A stretch of 64,000 bases of DNA from positions 1-64,000 of the forward strand of contig JAUCBJ010000069.1 of NCBI GenBank assembly GCA_032718475.1. The letters run 5' to 3'. Under the pieces are notes generated by a model that was given only the letters and a program-made list of their open reading frames with translations, searched no databases and was not told where the DNA came from. Made by a program: the position numbers and the translations under genes. This document shows, piece after piece, positions 30,201 through 43,400 of this stretch. This stretch comes from Nemertoderma westbladi. Its lineage: Eukaryota; Xenacoelomorpha; Nemertodermatida; Nemertodermatidae. How positions within the stretch are numbered: the stretch's first letter is position 1; the number at the start of each line of letters is the position of its first letter.

Positions 30201-31440
30201 TGTAAAAGCTTCTGTGGGATATAACTGGCCCCTTTGCTTCGCAATCCAGTTTCCCCCCAGGCGCTGGAATACTCTAAAAGGTTCTCTAACTGTATATATA
30301 TTCCCCTCGCCAGCAAGGTACCGTTACAGGTGTTTTAACGGACATAAAAGTCATTCTTCTATATACGTGCTTTGGCGGACATGGTAAGGCAAAAAACCCG
30401 CAATGCACCAAATACCTTTACACGGCTTGGCCTTGATGATTCAGATTGCGACATCTAGCAGCTGGTTGCTGGCATGGAAACAGCCATTGGACGCATGGTT
30501 CTTTGTTTGGCTTGAGCCAATCAGAGCGATTTTTTCTGTCGACGTGTAGATATTCGGCCGATCATACTAGGAGTGTTCAGTCTTACTGTTTTTTGGTGAT
30601 ACTGTTGTGTTATTGCTATCTAGGCCAGGAACACCGGCTCTAGAGTCAATTCACTTTAGAAGAAACATTAGTAGGCTTCAGATTATAGAGCGTATAACTG
30701 TTATCAGTGCATATCACGGTCCAGTCATACAGTGTTACCATCTTAGCCTACCGTCTTAATGCTATTTACTGTTGTGTTTTGGTTGAATATTATTATTTGG
30801 AGAACATTTATAAAGAACCCAAATTTCCTAATTTTCTTGATACACTACAGGTTAGAGAGACGGGTTATATATAGCGATTGCGACTTATATTGTTGTGGTT
30901 TGTAGTGAATTTAATGCTATTTGGTAAGCACTACATGAGTCCGTTGCTGCTCTCTTTATATATGATAAAATTCATTGACGGTCGGCAAATTAGTGAGAAG
31001 TATTATGTGTTACTGGTAGTGTGCCTGATTGTGATTGATAACTAAGCATTTCCTAAAGAATGCGCCTCATACGTGAATCATAAGCCTTACCGACTTACCG
31101 TTGTGATTAGTATAAGTCATATCTCTGTTTACCTAGATAGAGCGCCACGTCCTAAAGGAACTGTTAATATTTCCCGAAAGTGAATAATATTAGTCAGAAA
31201 TTATTTATTAACGATCAATCGAATAATACAGTAAGCTTACACTGCAATAATAATCTAAGCCCTCAGAATCCAGTCTCCCGGGTATATCCAGCGGGTGAAT
31301 GGACGCGCACTAGGCTGGCTTCTGCTAATGTTGTGTTTATTGGTATTAAATATTTGTCAACTTCTAAAGTCTATTTGTAAACCAAAAGACATATAAATTT
31401 TGGCAGGTTAAACTGCTGAAGGTCTTCAAAAGCGCGTACA
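30201..31440 (+). repeat. 3' LTR of the BEL/Pao element
   Basis: Direct copy of 15388-16645, starting TGTAAAAGC after the purine-rich GGGAGTGG and ending GCGCGTACA exactly where the satellite begins. It has its own sequence at 30707-30759 instead of the 5' copy's 15898-15969, and lacks about 8 bp near 30650. Confidence 0.75.
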
Positions 31441-34400
31441 GCTACTCTATACAACACAAGGTGCTATTTAACCTATAACCTCGCTGTCACACGGCTACTC
31501 TACAACACAAGGTGCTATTTAACCTAAAACCTCACTGCCACACGGCTACTCTACAACACAAGGTGCTATTTAACCTAAAACCTCACTGTCACACGGCTAC
31601 TCTATACAACACAAGGTGTTATTTAACCTAAAACATCACTGCCACACGGCTACTCTATACAACACAAGGTGCTATTTAACCTAAAACCCCGTTGCCACGC
31701 GGCTACTCTATACAACACAAGGTGCTATTTAACCTAAAACCTCGCTGCCACACGGCTACTCTATACAACACAAGGTGCTATTTAACCTAAAACCTCACTG
31801 CCACACGGCTACTCTACACAACACAAGAGGTGCTATTTAACCTAAAACCTCACTGTCACACGGCTACTCTACACAACACAAGGTGCTATTTAACCTAAAA
31901 CCTCGCTGCCACACGGCTACTCTATACAACACAAGGTGCTATTTAACCTAAAACCTCGCTGTCACACGGCTACTCTATACAACACAAGGTGCTATTTAAC
32001 CTAAAACCTCACTGCCACACGGCTACTCTACATAAACAAGGTGCTATTTAACCTAAAACCTCGCTGTCACACGGCTACTCTATACAACACAAGGTGCTAT
32101 TTAACCTAAAACCTCACTGCCACACGGCTACTCTACATAAACAAGGTGCTATTTAACCTAAAACCTCACTGCCACACGGCTACTCTACACAACACAAGGT
32201 GCTATTTAACCTAAAACCTCACTGTCACACGGCTACTCTATACAACACAAGGTGCTATTTAACCTAAAACCTCGCTGCCACACGGCTACTCTATACAACA
32301 CAAGGTGCTATTTAACCTAAAACCTCACTGCCACACGGCTACTCTACATAAACAAGGTGCTATTTAACCTAAAACCTCACTGCCACACGGCTACTCTACA
32401 TAAACAAGGTGCTATTTAACCTAAAACCTCGCTGTCACACGGCTACTCTATACAACACAAGGTGCTATTTAACCTAAAACCTCACTGCCACACGGCTACT
32501 CTACATAAACAAGGTGCTATTTAACCTAAAACCTCACTGCCACACGGCTACTCTACACAACACAAGGTGCTATTTAACCTAAAACCTCACTGTCACACGG
32601 CTACTCTATACAACACAAGGTGCTATTTAACCTAAAACCTCGCTGCCACACGGCTACTCTACACAACACAAGGTGCTATTTAACCTAAAACCTCACTGTC
32701 ACACGGCTACTCTATACAACACAAGGTGCTATTTAACCTAAAACCTCACTGCCACACGGCTACTCTACAACACAAGGTTGCTATTTAACCTAAAACCTCG
32801 CTGTCACACGGCTACTCTACAACACAAGGTGCTATTTAACCTAAAACCTCGCTGTCACACGGCTACTCTACAACACAAGGTGCTATTTAACCTAAAACCT
32901 CGCTGTCACACGGCTACTCTATACAACACAAGGTGCTATTTAACCTAAAACCCCGTTGCCACACGGCTACTCTATACAACACAAGGTGCTATTTAACCTA
33001 AAACCTCGCTGTCACACGGCTACTCTACAACACAAGGTGCTATTTAACCTAAAACCTCGCTGTCACACGGCTACTCTACAACACAAGGTGCTATTTAACC
33101 TAAAACCTCGCTGTCACACGGCTACTCTATACAACACAAGGTGCTATTTAACCTAAAACCCCGTTGCCACACGGCTACTCTATACAACACAAGGTGCTAT
33201 TTAACCTAAAACCTCACTGTCACACGGCTACTCTATACAACACAAGGTGCTATTTAACCTAAAACCTCGCTGTCACACGGCTACTCTATACAACACAAGG
33301 TGCTATTTAACCTAAAACCCCGTTGCCACACGGCTACTCTATACAACACAAGGTGCTATTTAACCTAAAACCTCGCTGCCACACGGCTACTCTATACAAC
33401 ACAAGGTGCTATTTAACCTAAAACCTCGCTCTCACACGGCTACTCTATACAACACAAGGTGCTATTTAACCTAAAACCTCGCTGTCACACGGCTACTCTA
33501 TACAACACAAGGTGCTATTTAACCTAAAACCTCGCTCTCACACGGCTACTCTATACAACACAAGGTGCTATTTAACCTAAAACCTCGCTGTCACACGGCT
33601 ACTCTATACAACACAAGGTGCTATTTAACCTAAAACCCCGTTGCCACACGGCTACTCTATACAACACAAGGTGCTATTTAACCTAAAACCTCGCTGCCAC
33701 ACGGCTACTCTATACAACACAAGGTGCTATTTAACCTAAAACCTCGCTCTCACACGGCTACTCTATACAACACAAGGTGCTATTTAACCTAAAACCCCGT
33801 TGCCACACGGCTACTCTATACAACACAAGGTTCTATTTAACCTAAAACCTCGCTGTCACACGGCTACTCTATACAACACAAGGTTGCTATTTAACCTAAA
33901 ACCTCACTGTCACCCGGCTACTCTACAACACAAGGTGCTATTTAACCTAAAACCTCACTGTCACACGGCTACTCTATACAACACAAGGTGCTATTTAACC
34001 TAAAACCTCGCTGTCACACGGCTACTCTATACAACACAAGGTGCTATTTAACCTAAAACCCCGTTGCCACACGGCTACTCTATACAACACAAGGTGCTAT
34101 TTAACCTAAAACCCCGTTGCCACACGGCTACTCTATACAACACAAGGTGCTATTTAACCTAAAACCTCGCTGCCACACGGCTACTCTATACAACACAAGG
34201 TGCTATTTAACCTAAAACCCCGCTGCCACACGGCTACTCTATACAACACAAGGTGCTATTTAACCTAAAACCCCGTTGCCACACGGCTACTCTATACAAC
34301 ACAAGGTGCTATTTAACCTAAAACCTCGCTGTCACACGGCTACTCTACAACACAAGGTGCTATTTAACCTAAAACCCCGCTGCCACACGGCTACTCTATA

Positions 34401-36670
34401 TAACACAAGGTGCTATTTAACCTAAAACCTCACTGCCACACGGCTACTCTACACAACACAAGGTGCTATTTAACCTAAAAACCCCGCTGCCACACGGCTA
34501 CTCTATACAACACAAGGTGCTATTTAACCTAAAACCTCGCTGTCACACGGCTACTCTACAACACAAGGTGCTATTTAACCTAAAACCTCACTGCCACACG
34601 GCTACTCTACAACACAAGGTGCTATTTAACCTAAAACCTCACTGTCACACGGCTACTCTATACAACACAAGGTGTTATTTAACCTAAAACATCACTGCCA
34701 CACGGCTACTCTATACAACACAAGGTGCTATTTAACCTAAAACCCCGTTGCCACACGGCTACTCTATACAACACAAGGTGCTATTTAACCTAAAACCTCG
34801 CTGCCACACGGCTACTCTATACAACACAAGGTGCTATTTAACCTAAAACCTCACTGCCACACGGCTACTCTATACAACACAAGGTGCTATTTAACCTAAA
34901 ACCTCACTGCCACACGGCTACTCTATACAACACAAGGTGCTATTTAACCTAAAACATCACTGCCACACGGCTACTCTACAACACAAGGTGCTATTTAACC
35001 TAAAACCTCACTGTCATACGGCTACTCTATACAACACAAGGTGCTATTTAACCTAAAACCTCACTGTCACACGGCTACTCTACACAACACAAGGTGCTAT
35101 TTAACCTAAAACCTCACTGCCACACGGCTACTCTATACAACACAAGGTGCTATTTAACCTAAAACCTCACTGTCACACGGCTACTCTACACAACACAAGG
35201 TGCTATTTAACCTAAAACCTCACTGCCACACGGCTACTCTATACAACACAAGGTGCTATTTAACCTAAAACCTCACTGTCATACGGCTACTCTATACAAC
35301 ACAAGGTGCTATTTAACCTAAAACCTCACTGTCACACGGCTACTCTACATAAACAAGGTGCTATTTAACCTAAAACCTCGCTGTCACACGGCTACTCTAT
35401 ACAACACAAGGTGCTATTTAACCTAAAACCTCGCTGTCACACGGCTACTCTATACAACACAAGGTGCTATTTAACCTAAAACCTCACTGCCACACGGCTA
35501 CTCTACATAAACAAGGTGCTATTTAACCTAAAACCTCACTGTCACACGGCTACTCTATACAACACAAGGTGCTATTTAACCTAAAACCTCACTGCCACAC
35601 GGCTACTCTACATAAACAAGGTGCTATTTAACCTAAAACCTCACTGCCACACGGCTACTCTACACAACACAAGGTGCTATTTAACCTAAAACCTCACTGT
35701 CACACGGCTACTCTATACAACACAAGGTGCTATTTAACCTAAAACCTCGCTGCCACACGGCTACTCTATACAACACAAGGTGCTATTTAACCTAAAACCT
35801 CACTGCCACACGGCTACTCTACATAAACAAGGTGCTATTTAACCTAAAACCTCACTGCCACACGGCTACTCTACATAAACAAGGTGCTATTTAACCTAAA
35901 ACCTCGCTGTCACACGGCTACTCTATACAACACAAGGTGCTATTTAACCTAAAACCTCACTGCCACACGGCTACTCTACATAAACAAGGTGCTATTTAAC
36001 CTAAAACCTCACTGTCACACGGCTACTCTACAACACAAGGTTGCTATTTAACCTAAAACCTCACTGCCACACGGCTACTCTATACAACACAAGGTGCTAT
36101 TTAACCTAAAACCTCGCTGCCACACGGCTACTCTATACAACACAAGGTGCTATTTAACCTAAAACCTCGCTGCCACACGGCTACTCTACACAACACAAGG
36201 TGCTATTTAACCTAAAACCTCACTGTCACACGGCTACTCTACACAACACAAGGTGCTATTTAACCTAAAACCTCACTGTCACACGGCTACTCTATACAAC
36301 ACAAGGTGCTATTTAACCTAAAACCTCACTGTCACACGGCTACTCTATACAACACAAGGTTGCTATTTAACCTAAAACCTCACTGTCACACGGCTACTCT
36401 ATACAACACAAGGTGCTATTTAACCTAAAACCTCGCTGTCACACGGCTACTCTATACAACACAAGGTGCTATTTAACCTAAAACCCCGCTGTCACACGGC
36501 TACTCTACAACACAAGGTGCTATTTAACCTAAAACCCCACTGCCACACGGCTACTCTATACAACACAAGGTGCTATTTAACCTAAAACCTCACTGCCACA
36601 CGGCTACTCTACATAAACAAGGTGCTATTTAACCTAAAACCTCGCTGTCACACGGCTACTCTATACAACA

Positions 36671-39600
36671 CAAGAACCTCACTGCCACACGGCTACTCTA
36701 CAACACAAGGTTGCTATTTAACCTAAAACCTCACTGTCACACGGCTACTCTATACAACACAAGGTGCTATTTAACCTAAAACCTCACTGCCACACGGCTA
36801 CTCTATACAACACAAGGTGCTATTTAACCTAAAACCTCACTGTCACACGGCTACTCTACAACACAAGGTGCTATTTAACCTAAAACCCCGCTGCCACACG
36901 GCTACTCTATGCAACACAAGGTGCTATTTAACATAAAACCTCACTGCCACACGGCTACTCTACAACACAAGGTTGCTATTTAACCTAAAACCTCACTGTC
37001 ACACGGCTACTCTATACAACACAAGGTGCTATTTAACCTAAAACCTCACTGCCACACGGCTACTCTATACAACACAAGGTGCTATTTAACCTAAAACCTC
37101 ACTGTCACACGGCTACTCTACAACACAAGGTTGCTATTTAACCTAAAACCTCACTGTCACACGGCTACTCTATACAACACAAGGTGCTATTTAACCTAAA
37201 ACCTCACTGTCACACGGCTACTCTATACAACACAAGGTGCTATTTAATCTAAAACCTCACTGTCACACGGCTACTCTATACAACACAAGGTGCTATTTAA
37301 CCTAAAACCTCACTGTCACACGGCTACTCTACAACACAAGGTTGCTATTTAACCTAAAACCTCACTGTCACACGGCTACTCTATACAACACAAGGTGCTA
37401 TTTAACCTAAAACCTCACTGTCACACGGCTACTCTATACAACACAAGGTGCTATTTAATCTAAAACCTCACTGTCACACGGCTACTCTATACAACACAAG
37501 GTGCTATTTAACCTAAAACCTCACTGTCACACGGCTACTCTATACAACACAAGGTGATATTTAATCTAAAACCTCACTGTCACACGGCTACTCTATACAA
37601 CACAAGGTGCTATTTAATCTAAAACCTCACTGTCACACGGCTACTCTATACAACACAAGGTGCTATTTAACCTAAAACCTCACTGTCACACGGCTACTCT
37701 ACAACACAAGGTTGCTATTTAACCTAAAACCTCACTGTCACACGGCTACTCTATACAACACAAGGTGCTATTTAACCTAAAACCTCACTGTCACACGGCT
37801 ACTCTACACAACACAAGGTTGCTATTTAACCTAAAACCTCACTGTCACACGGCTACTCTACAACACAAGGTGCTATTTAACCTAAAACCCCGCTGCCACA
37901 CGGCTACTCTATACAACACAAGGTTGCTATTTAACCTAAAACCTCACTGCCACACGGCTACTCTATACAACACAAGGTGCTATTTAACCCAAAACCTCAC
38001 TGTCACACGGCTACTCTATACAATACAATGTGCTATTTAACCTAAAACCTCACTGCCACACGGCTACTCTATACAACACAAGGTGCTATTTAACCCAAAA
38101 CCTCACTGTCACACGGCTACTCTATACAACACAAGGTGCTATTTAACCTAAAACCTCACTGTCACACGGCTACTCTACAACACAAGGTTGCTATTTAACC
38201 TAAAACCTCACTGTCACACGGCTACTCTACAACACAAGGTGCTATTTAACCTAAAACCCCGCTGTCACACGGCTACTCTATACAACACAAGGTGCTATTT
38301 AACCCAAAACCTCACTGTCACACGGCTACTCTATACAACACAAGGTGCTATTTAACCTAAAACCTCACTGTCACACGGCTACTCTACAACACAAGGTTGC
38401 TATTTAACCTAAAACCTCACTGTCACACGGCTACTCTACAACACAAGGTGCTATTTAACCTAAAACCCCGCTGCCACACGGCTACTCTATACAACACAAG
38501 GTTGCTATTTAACCTAAAACCTCGCTGTCACACGGCTACTCTATACAACACAAGAACCTCACTGCCACACGGCTACTCTACAACACAAGGTTGCTATTTA
38601 ACCTAAAACCTCACTGTCACACGGCTACTCTATACAACACAAGGTGCTATTTAACCTAAAACCTCACTGCCACACGGCTACTCTATACAACACAAGGTGC
38701 TATTTAACCTAAAACCTCACTGTCACACGGCTACTCTACAACACAAGGTGCTATTTAACCTAAAACCCCGCTGCCACACGGCTACTCTATGCAACACAAG
38801 GTGCTATTTAACATAAAACCTCACTGCCACACGGCTACTCTACAACACAAGGTTGCTATTTAACCTAAAACCTCACTGTCACACGGCTACTCTATACAAC
38901 ACAAGGTGCTATTTAACCTAAAACCTCACTGCCACACGGCTACTCTATACAACACAAGGTGCTATTTAACCTAAAACCTCACTGTCACACGGCTACTCTA
39001 CAACACAAGGTTGCTATTTAACCTAAAACCTCACTGTCACACGGCTACTCTATACAACACAAGGTGCTATTTAACCTAAAACCTCACTGTCACACGGCTA
39101 CTCTATACAACACAAGGTGCTATTTAATCTAAAACCTCACTGTCACACGGCTACTCTATACAACACAAGGTGCTATTTAACCTAAAACCTCACTGTCACA
39201 CGGCTACTCTACAACACAAGGTTGCTATTTAACCTAAAACCTCACTGTCACACGGCTACTCTATACAACACAAGGTGCTATTTAACCTAAAACCTCACTG
39301 TCACACGGCTACTCTATACAACACAAGGTGCTATTTAATCTAAAACCTCACTGTCACACGGCTACTCTATACAACACAAGGTGCTATTTAACCTAAAACC
39401 TCACTGTCACACGGCTACTCTATACAACACAAGGTGATATTTAATCTAAAACCTCACTGTCACACGGCTACTCTATACAACACAAGGTGCTATTTAATCT
39501 AAAACCTCACTGTCACACGGCTACTCTATACAACACAAGGTGCTATTTAACCTAAAACCTCACTGTCACACGGCTACTCTACAACACAAGGTTGCTATTT

Positions 39601-40430
39601 AACCTAAAACCTCACTGTCACACGGCTACTCTATACAACACAAGGTGCTATTTAACCTAAAACCTCACTGTCACACGGCTACTCTACACAACACAAGGTT
39701 GCTATTTAACCTAAAACCTCACTGTCACACGGCTACTCTACAACACAAGGTGCTATTTAACCTAAAACCCCGCTGCCACACGGCTACTCTATACAACACA
39801 AGGTTGCTATTTAACCTAAAACCTCACTGCCACACGGCTACTCTATACAACACAAGGTGCTATTTAACCCAAAACCTCACTGTCACACGGCTACTCTATA
39901 CAATACAATGTGCTATTTAACCTAAAACCTCACTGCCACACGGCTACTCTATACAACACAAGGTGCTATTTAACCCAAAACCTCACTGTCACACGGCTAC
40001 TCTATACAACACAAGGTGCTATTTAACCTAAAACCTCACTGTCACACGGCTACTCTACAACACAAGGTTGCTATTTAACCTAAAACCTCACTGTCACACG
40101 GCTACTCTACAACACAAGGTGCTATTTAACCTAAAACCCCGCTGCCACACGGCTACTCTATACAACACAAGGTTGCTATTTAACCTAAAACCTCACTGCC
40201 ACACGGCTACTCTATACAACACAAGGTGCTATTTAACCCAAAACCTCACTGTCACACGGCTACTCTATACAACACAAGGTGCTATTTAACCTAAAACCTC
40301 ACTGTCACACGGCTACTCTACAACACAAGGTTGCTATTTAACCTAAAACCTCACTGTCACACGGCTACTCTACAACACAAGGTGCTATTTAACCTAAAAC
40401 CCCGCTGCCACACGGCTACTCTATACAACA
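36671..40430. repeat. 1,880-bp block duplicated in tandem within the satellite
   Basis: The same unusual variants recur 1,880 bp apart. A deleted monomer (CAAGAACCTC) is at 36671 and 38551, the CTATGCAAC variant at about 36908 and 38788, and the CAATACAATG unit near 38020 and 39900. The offset equals the block length, so the copies are adjacent, as expected from one unequal exchange. Confidence 0.9.
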
Positions 40431-43400
40431 CAAGGTTGCTATTTAACCTAAAACCTCACTGCCACACGGCTACTCTATGCAACACAAGGTGCTATTTAAC
40501 CTAAAACCTCACTGTCACACGGCTACTCTATACAACACAAGGTGCTATTTAACCTAAAACCTCACTGTCACACGGCTACTCTATACAACACAAGGTGCTA
40601 TTTAACCTAAAACCTCACTGTCACACGGCTACTCTACAACACAAGGTTGCTATTTAACCTAAAACCTCACTGCCACACGGCTACTCTATGCAACACAAGG
40701 TGCTATTTAACCTAAAACCTCACTGTCACACGGCTACTCTATACAACACAAGGTGCTATTTAACCTAAAACCTCACTGTCACACGGCTACTCTATACAAC
40801 ACAAGGTGCTATTTAACCTAAAACCTCACTGCCACACGGCTACTCTACACAACACAAGGTGCTATTTAACCTAAAACCTCACTGTCACACGGCTACTCTA
40901 TACAACACAAGGTGCTATTTAACCTAAAACCCCGCTGCCACACGGCTACTCTATACAACACAAGGTGCTATTTAACCTAAAACCCCGCTGCCACACGGCC
41001 ACTCTATGCAACACAAGGTGCTATTTAACCTAAAACCTCACTGCCACACGGCTACTCTACAACACAAGGTGCTATTTAACCTAAAACCTCACTGCCACAC
41101 GGCTACTCTATACAACACAAGGTGCTATTTAACCTAAAACCTCACTGTCACACGGCTACTCTACAACACAAGGTGCTATTTAACCTAAAACCCCGCTGCC
41201 ACACGGCTACTCTATGCAACACAAGGTGCTATTTAACCTAAAACCTCACTGCCACACGGCTACTCTACAACACAAGGTTGCTATTTAACCTAAAACCTCA
41301 CTGTCACACGGCTACTCTATACAACACAAGGTGCTATTTAACCTAAAACCTCACTGCCACACGGCTACTCTATACAACACAAGGTGCTATTTAACCTAAA
41401 ACCTCACTGTCACACGGCTACTCTACAACACAAGGTTGCTATTTAACCTAAAACCTCACTGTCACACGGCTACTCTATACAACACAAGGTGCTATTTAAC
41501 CTAAAACCTCACTGTCACACGGCTACTCTATACAACACAAGGTGCTATTTAATCTAAAACCTCACTGTCACACGGCTACTCTATACAACACAAGGTGCTA
41601 TTTAACCTAAAACCTCACTGTCACACGGCTACTCTACAACACAAGGTTGCTATTTAACCTAAAACCTCACTGTCACACGGCTACTCTATACAACACAAGG
41701 TGCTATTTAACCTAAAACCTCACTGTCACACGGCTACTCTATACAACACAAGGTGCTATTTAATCTAAAACCTCACTGTCACACGGCTACTCTATACAAC
41801 ACAAGGTGCTATTTAACCTAAAAACTCACTGTCACACGGCTACTCTATACAACACAAGGTGCTATTTAACCTAAAACCTCACTGTCACACGGCTACTCTA
41901 TACAACACAAGGTGCTATTTATCCTAAAACCTCACTGTCACACGGCTACTCTATACAACACAAGGTGCTATTTAATCAAAAACCTCACTGTCACACGGCT
42001 ACTCTATACAACACAAGGTGCTATTTAACCTAAAACCTCACTGTCACACGGCTACTCTATACAACACAAGGTGATATTTAATCTAAAACCTCACTGTCAC
42101 ACGGCTACTCTATACAACACAAGGTGCTATTTAATCTAAAACCTCACTGTCACACGGCTACTCTATACAACACAAGGTGCTATTTAACCTAAAACCTCAC
42201 TGTCACACGGCTACTCTACAACACAAGGTTGCTATTTAACCTAAAACCTCACTGTCACACGGCTACTCTATACAACACAAGGTGCTATTTAACCTAAAAC
42301 CTCACTGTCACACGGCTACTCTACACAACACAAGGTTGCTATTTAACCTAAAACCTCACTGTCACACGGCTACTCTACAACACAAGGTGCTATTTAACCT
42401 AAAACCCCGCTGCCACACGGCTACTCTATACAACACAAGGTTGCTATTTAACCTAAAACCTCACTGCCACACGGCTACTCTATACAACACAAGGTGCTAT
42501 TTAACCCAAAACCTCACTGTCACACGGCTACTCTATACAACACAATGTGCTATTTAACCTAAAACCTCACTGCCACACGGCTACTCTATACAACACAAGG
42601 TGCTATTTAACCCAAAACCTCACTGTCACACGGCTACTCTATACAACACAAGGTGCTATTTAACCTAAAACCTCACTGTCACACGGCTACTCTACAACAC
42701 AAGGTTGCTATTTAACCTAAAACCTCACTGTCACACGGCTACTCTACAACACAAGGTGCTATTTAACCTAAAACCCCGCTGCCACACGGCTACTCTATAC
42801 AACACAAGGTTGCTATTTAACCTAAAACCTCACTGCCACACGGCTACTCTATACAACACAAGGTGCTATTTAACCCAAAACCTCACTGTCACACGGCTAC
42901 TCTATACAACACAAGGTGCTATTTAACCTAAAACCTCACTGTCACACGGCTACTCTACAACACAAGGTTGCTATTTAACCTAAAACCTCACTGTCACACG
43001 GCTACTCTACAACACAAGGTGCTATTTAACCTAAAACCCCGCTGCCACACGGCTACTCTATACAACACAAGGTTGCTATTTAACCTAAAACCTCACTGCC
43101 ACACGGCTACTCTATGCAACACAAGGTGCTATTTAACCTAAAACCTCACTGTCACACGGCTACTCTATACAACACAAGGTGCTATTTAACCTAAAACCTC
43201 ACTGTCACACGGCTACTCTATACAACACAAGGTGCTATTTAACCTAAAACCTCACTGTCACACGGCTACTCTACAACACAAGGTTGCTATTTAACCTAAA
43301 ACCTCACTGCCACACGGCTACTCTATGCAACACAAGGTGCTATTTAACCTAAAACCTCACTGTCACACGGCTACTCTATACAACACAAGGTGCTATTTAA

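Larger units (their letters stand above)
15388..31440 (+). mobile_element. Large BEL/Pao LTR retrotransposon (~16 kb) with an extra gene
   Basis: Two direct repeats of 1,258 and 1,240 bp with TGT...ACA termini enclose, all on the plus strand, a 2.2-kb leader, gag and gag-pol frames with every BEL/Pao domain in the expected order, a 1.6-kb non-coding stretch and an additional coding region before the 3' repeat. A short purine-rich tract (GGGAGTGG, 30193-30200) lies directly before the 3' repeat, as a polypurine tract would. No primer-binding site with the usual TGG start was found after the 5' repeat. The 5-bp flanks (GCTGG left, GCTAC right) do not form a clean target duplication. LTR differences and frame breaks suggest an old, probably inactive copy, although pol is open. 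Confidence 0.7.
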
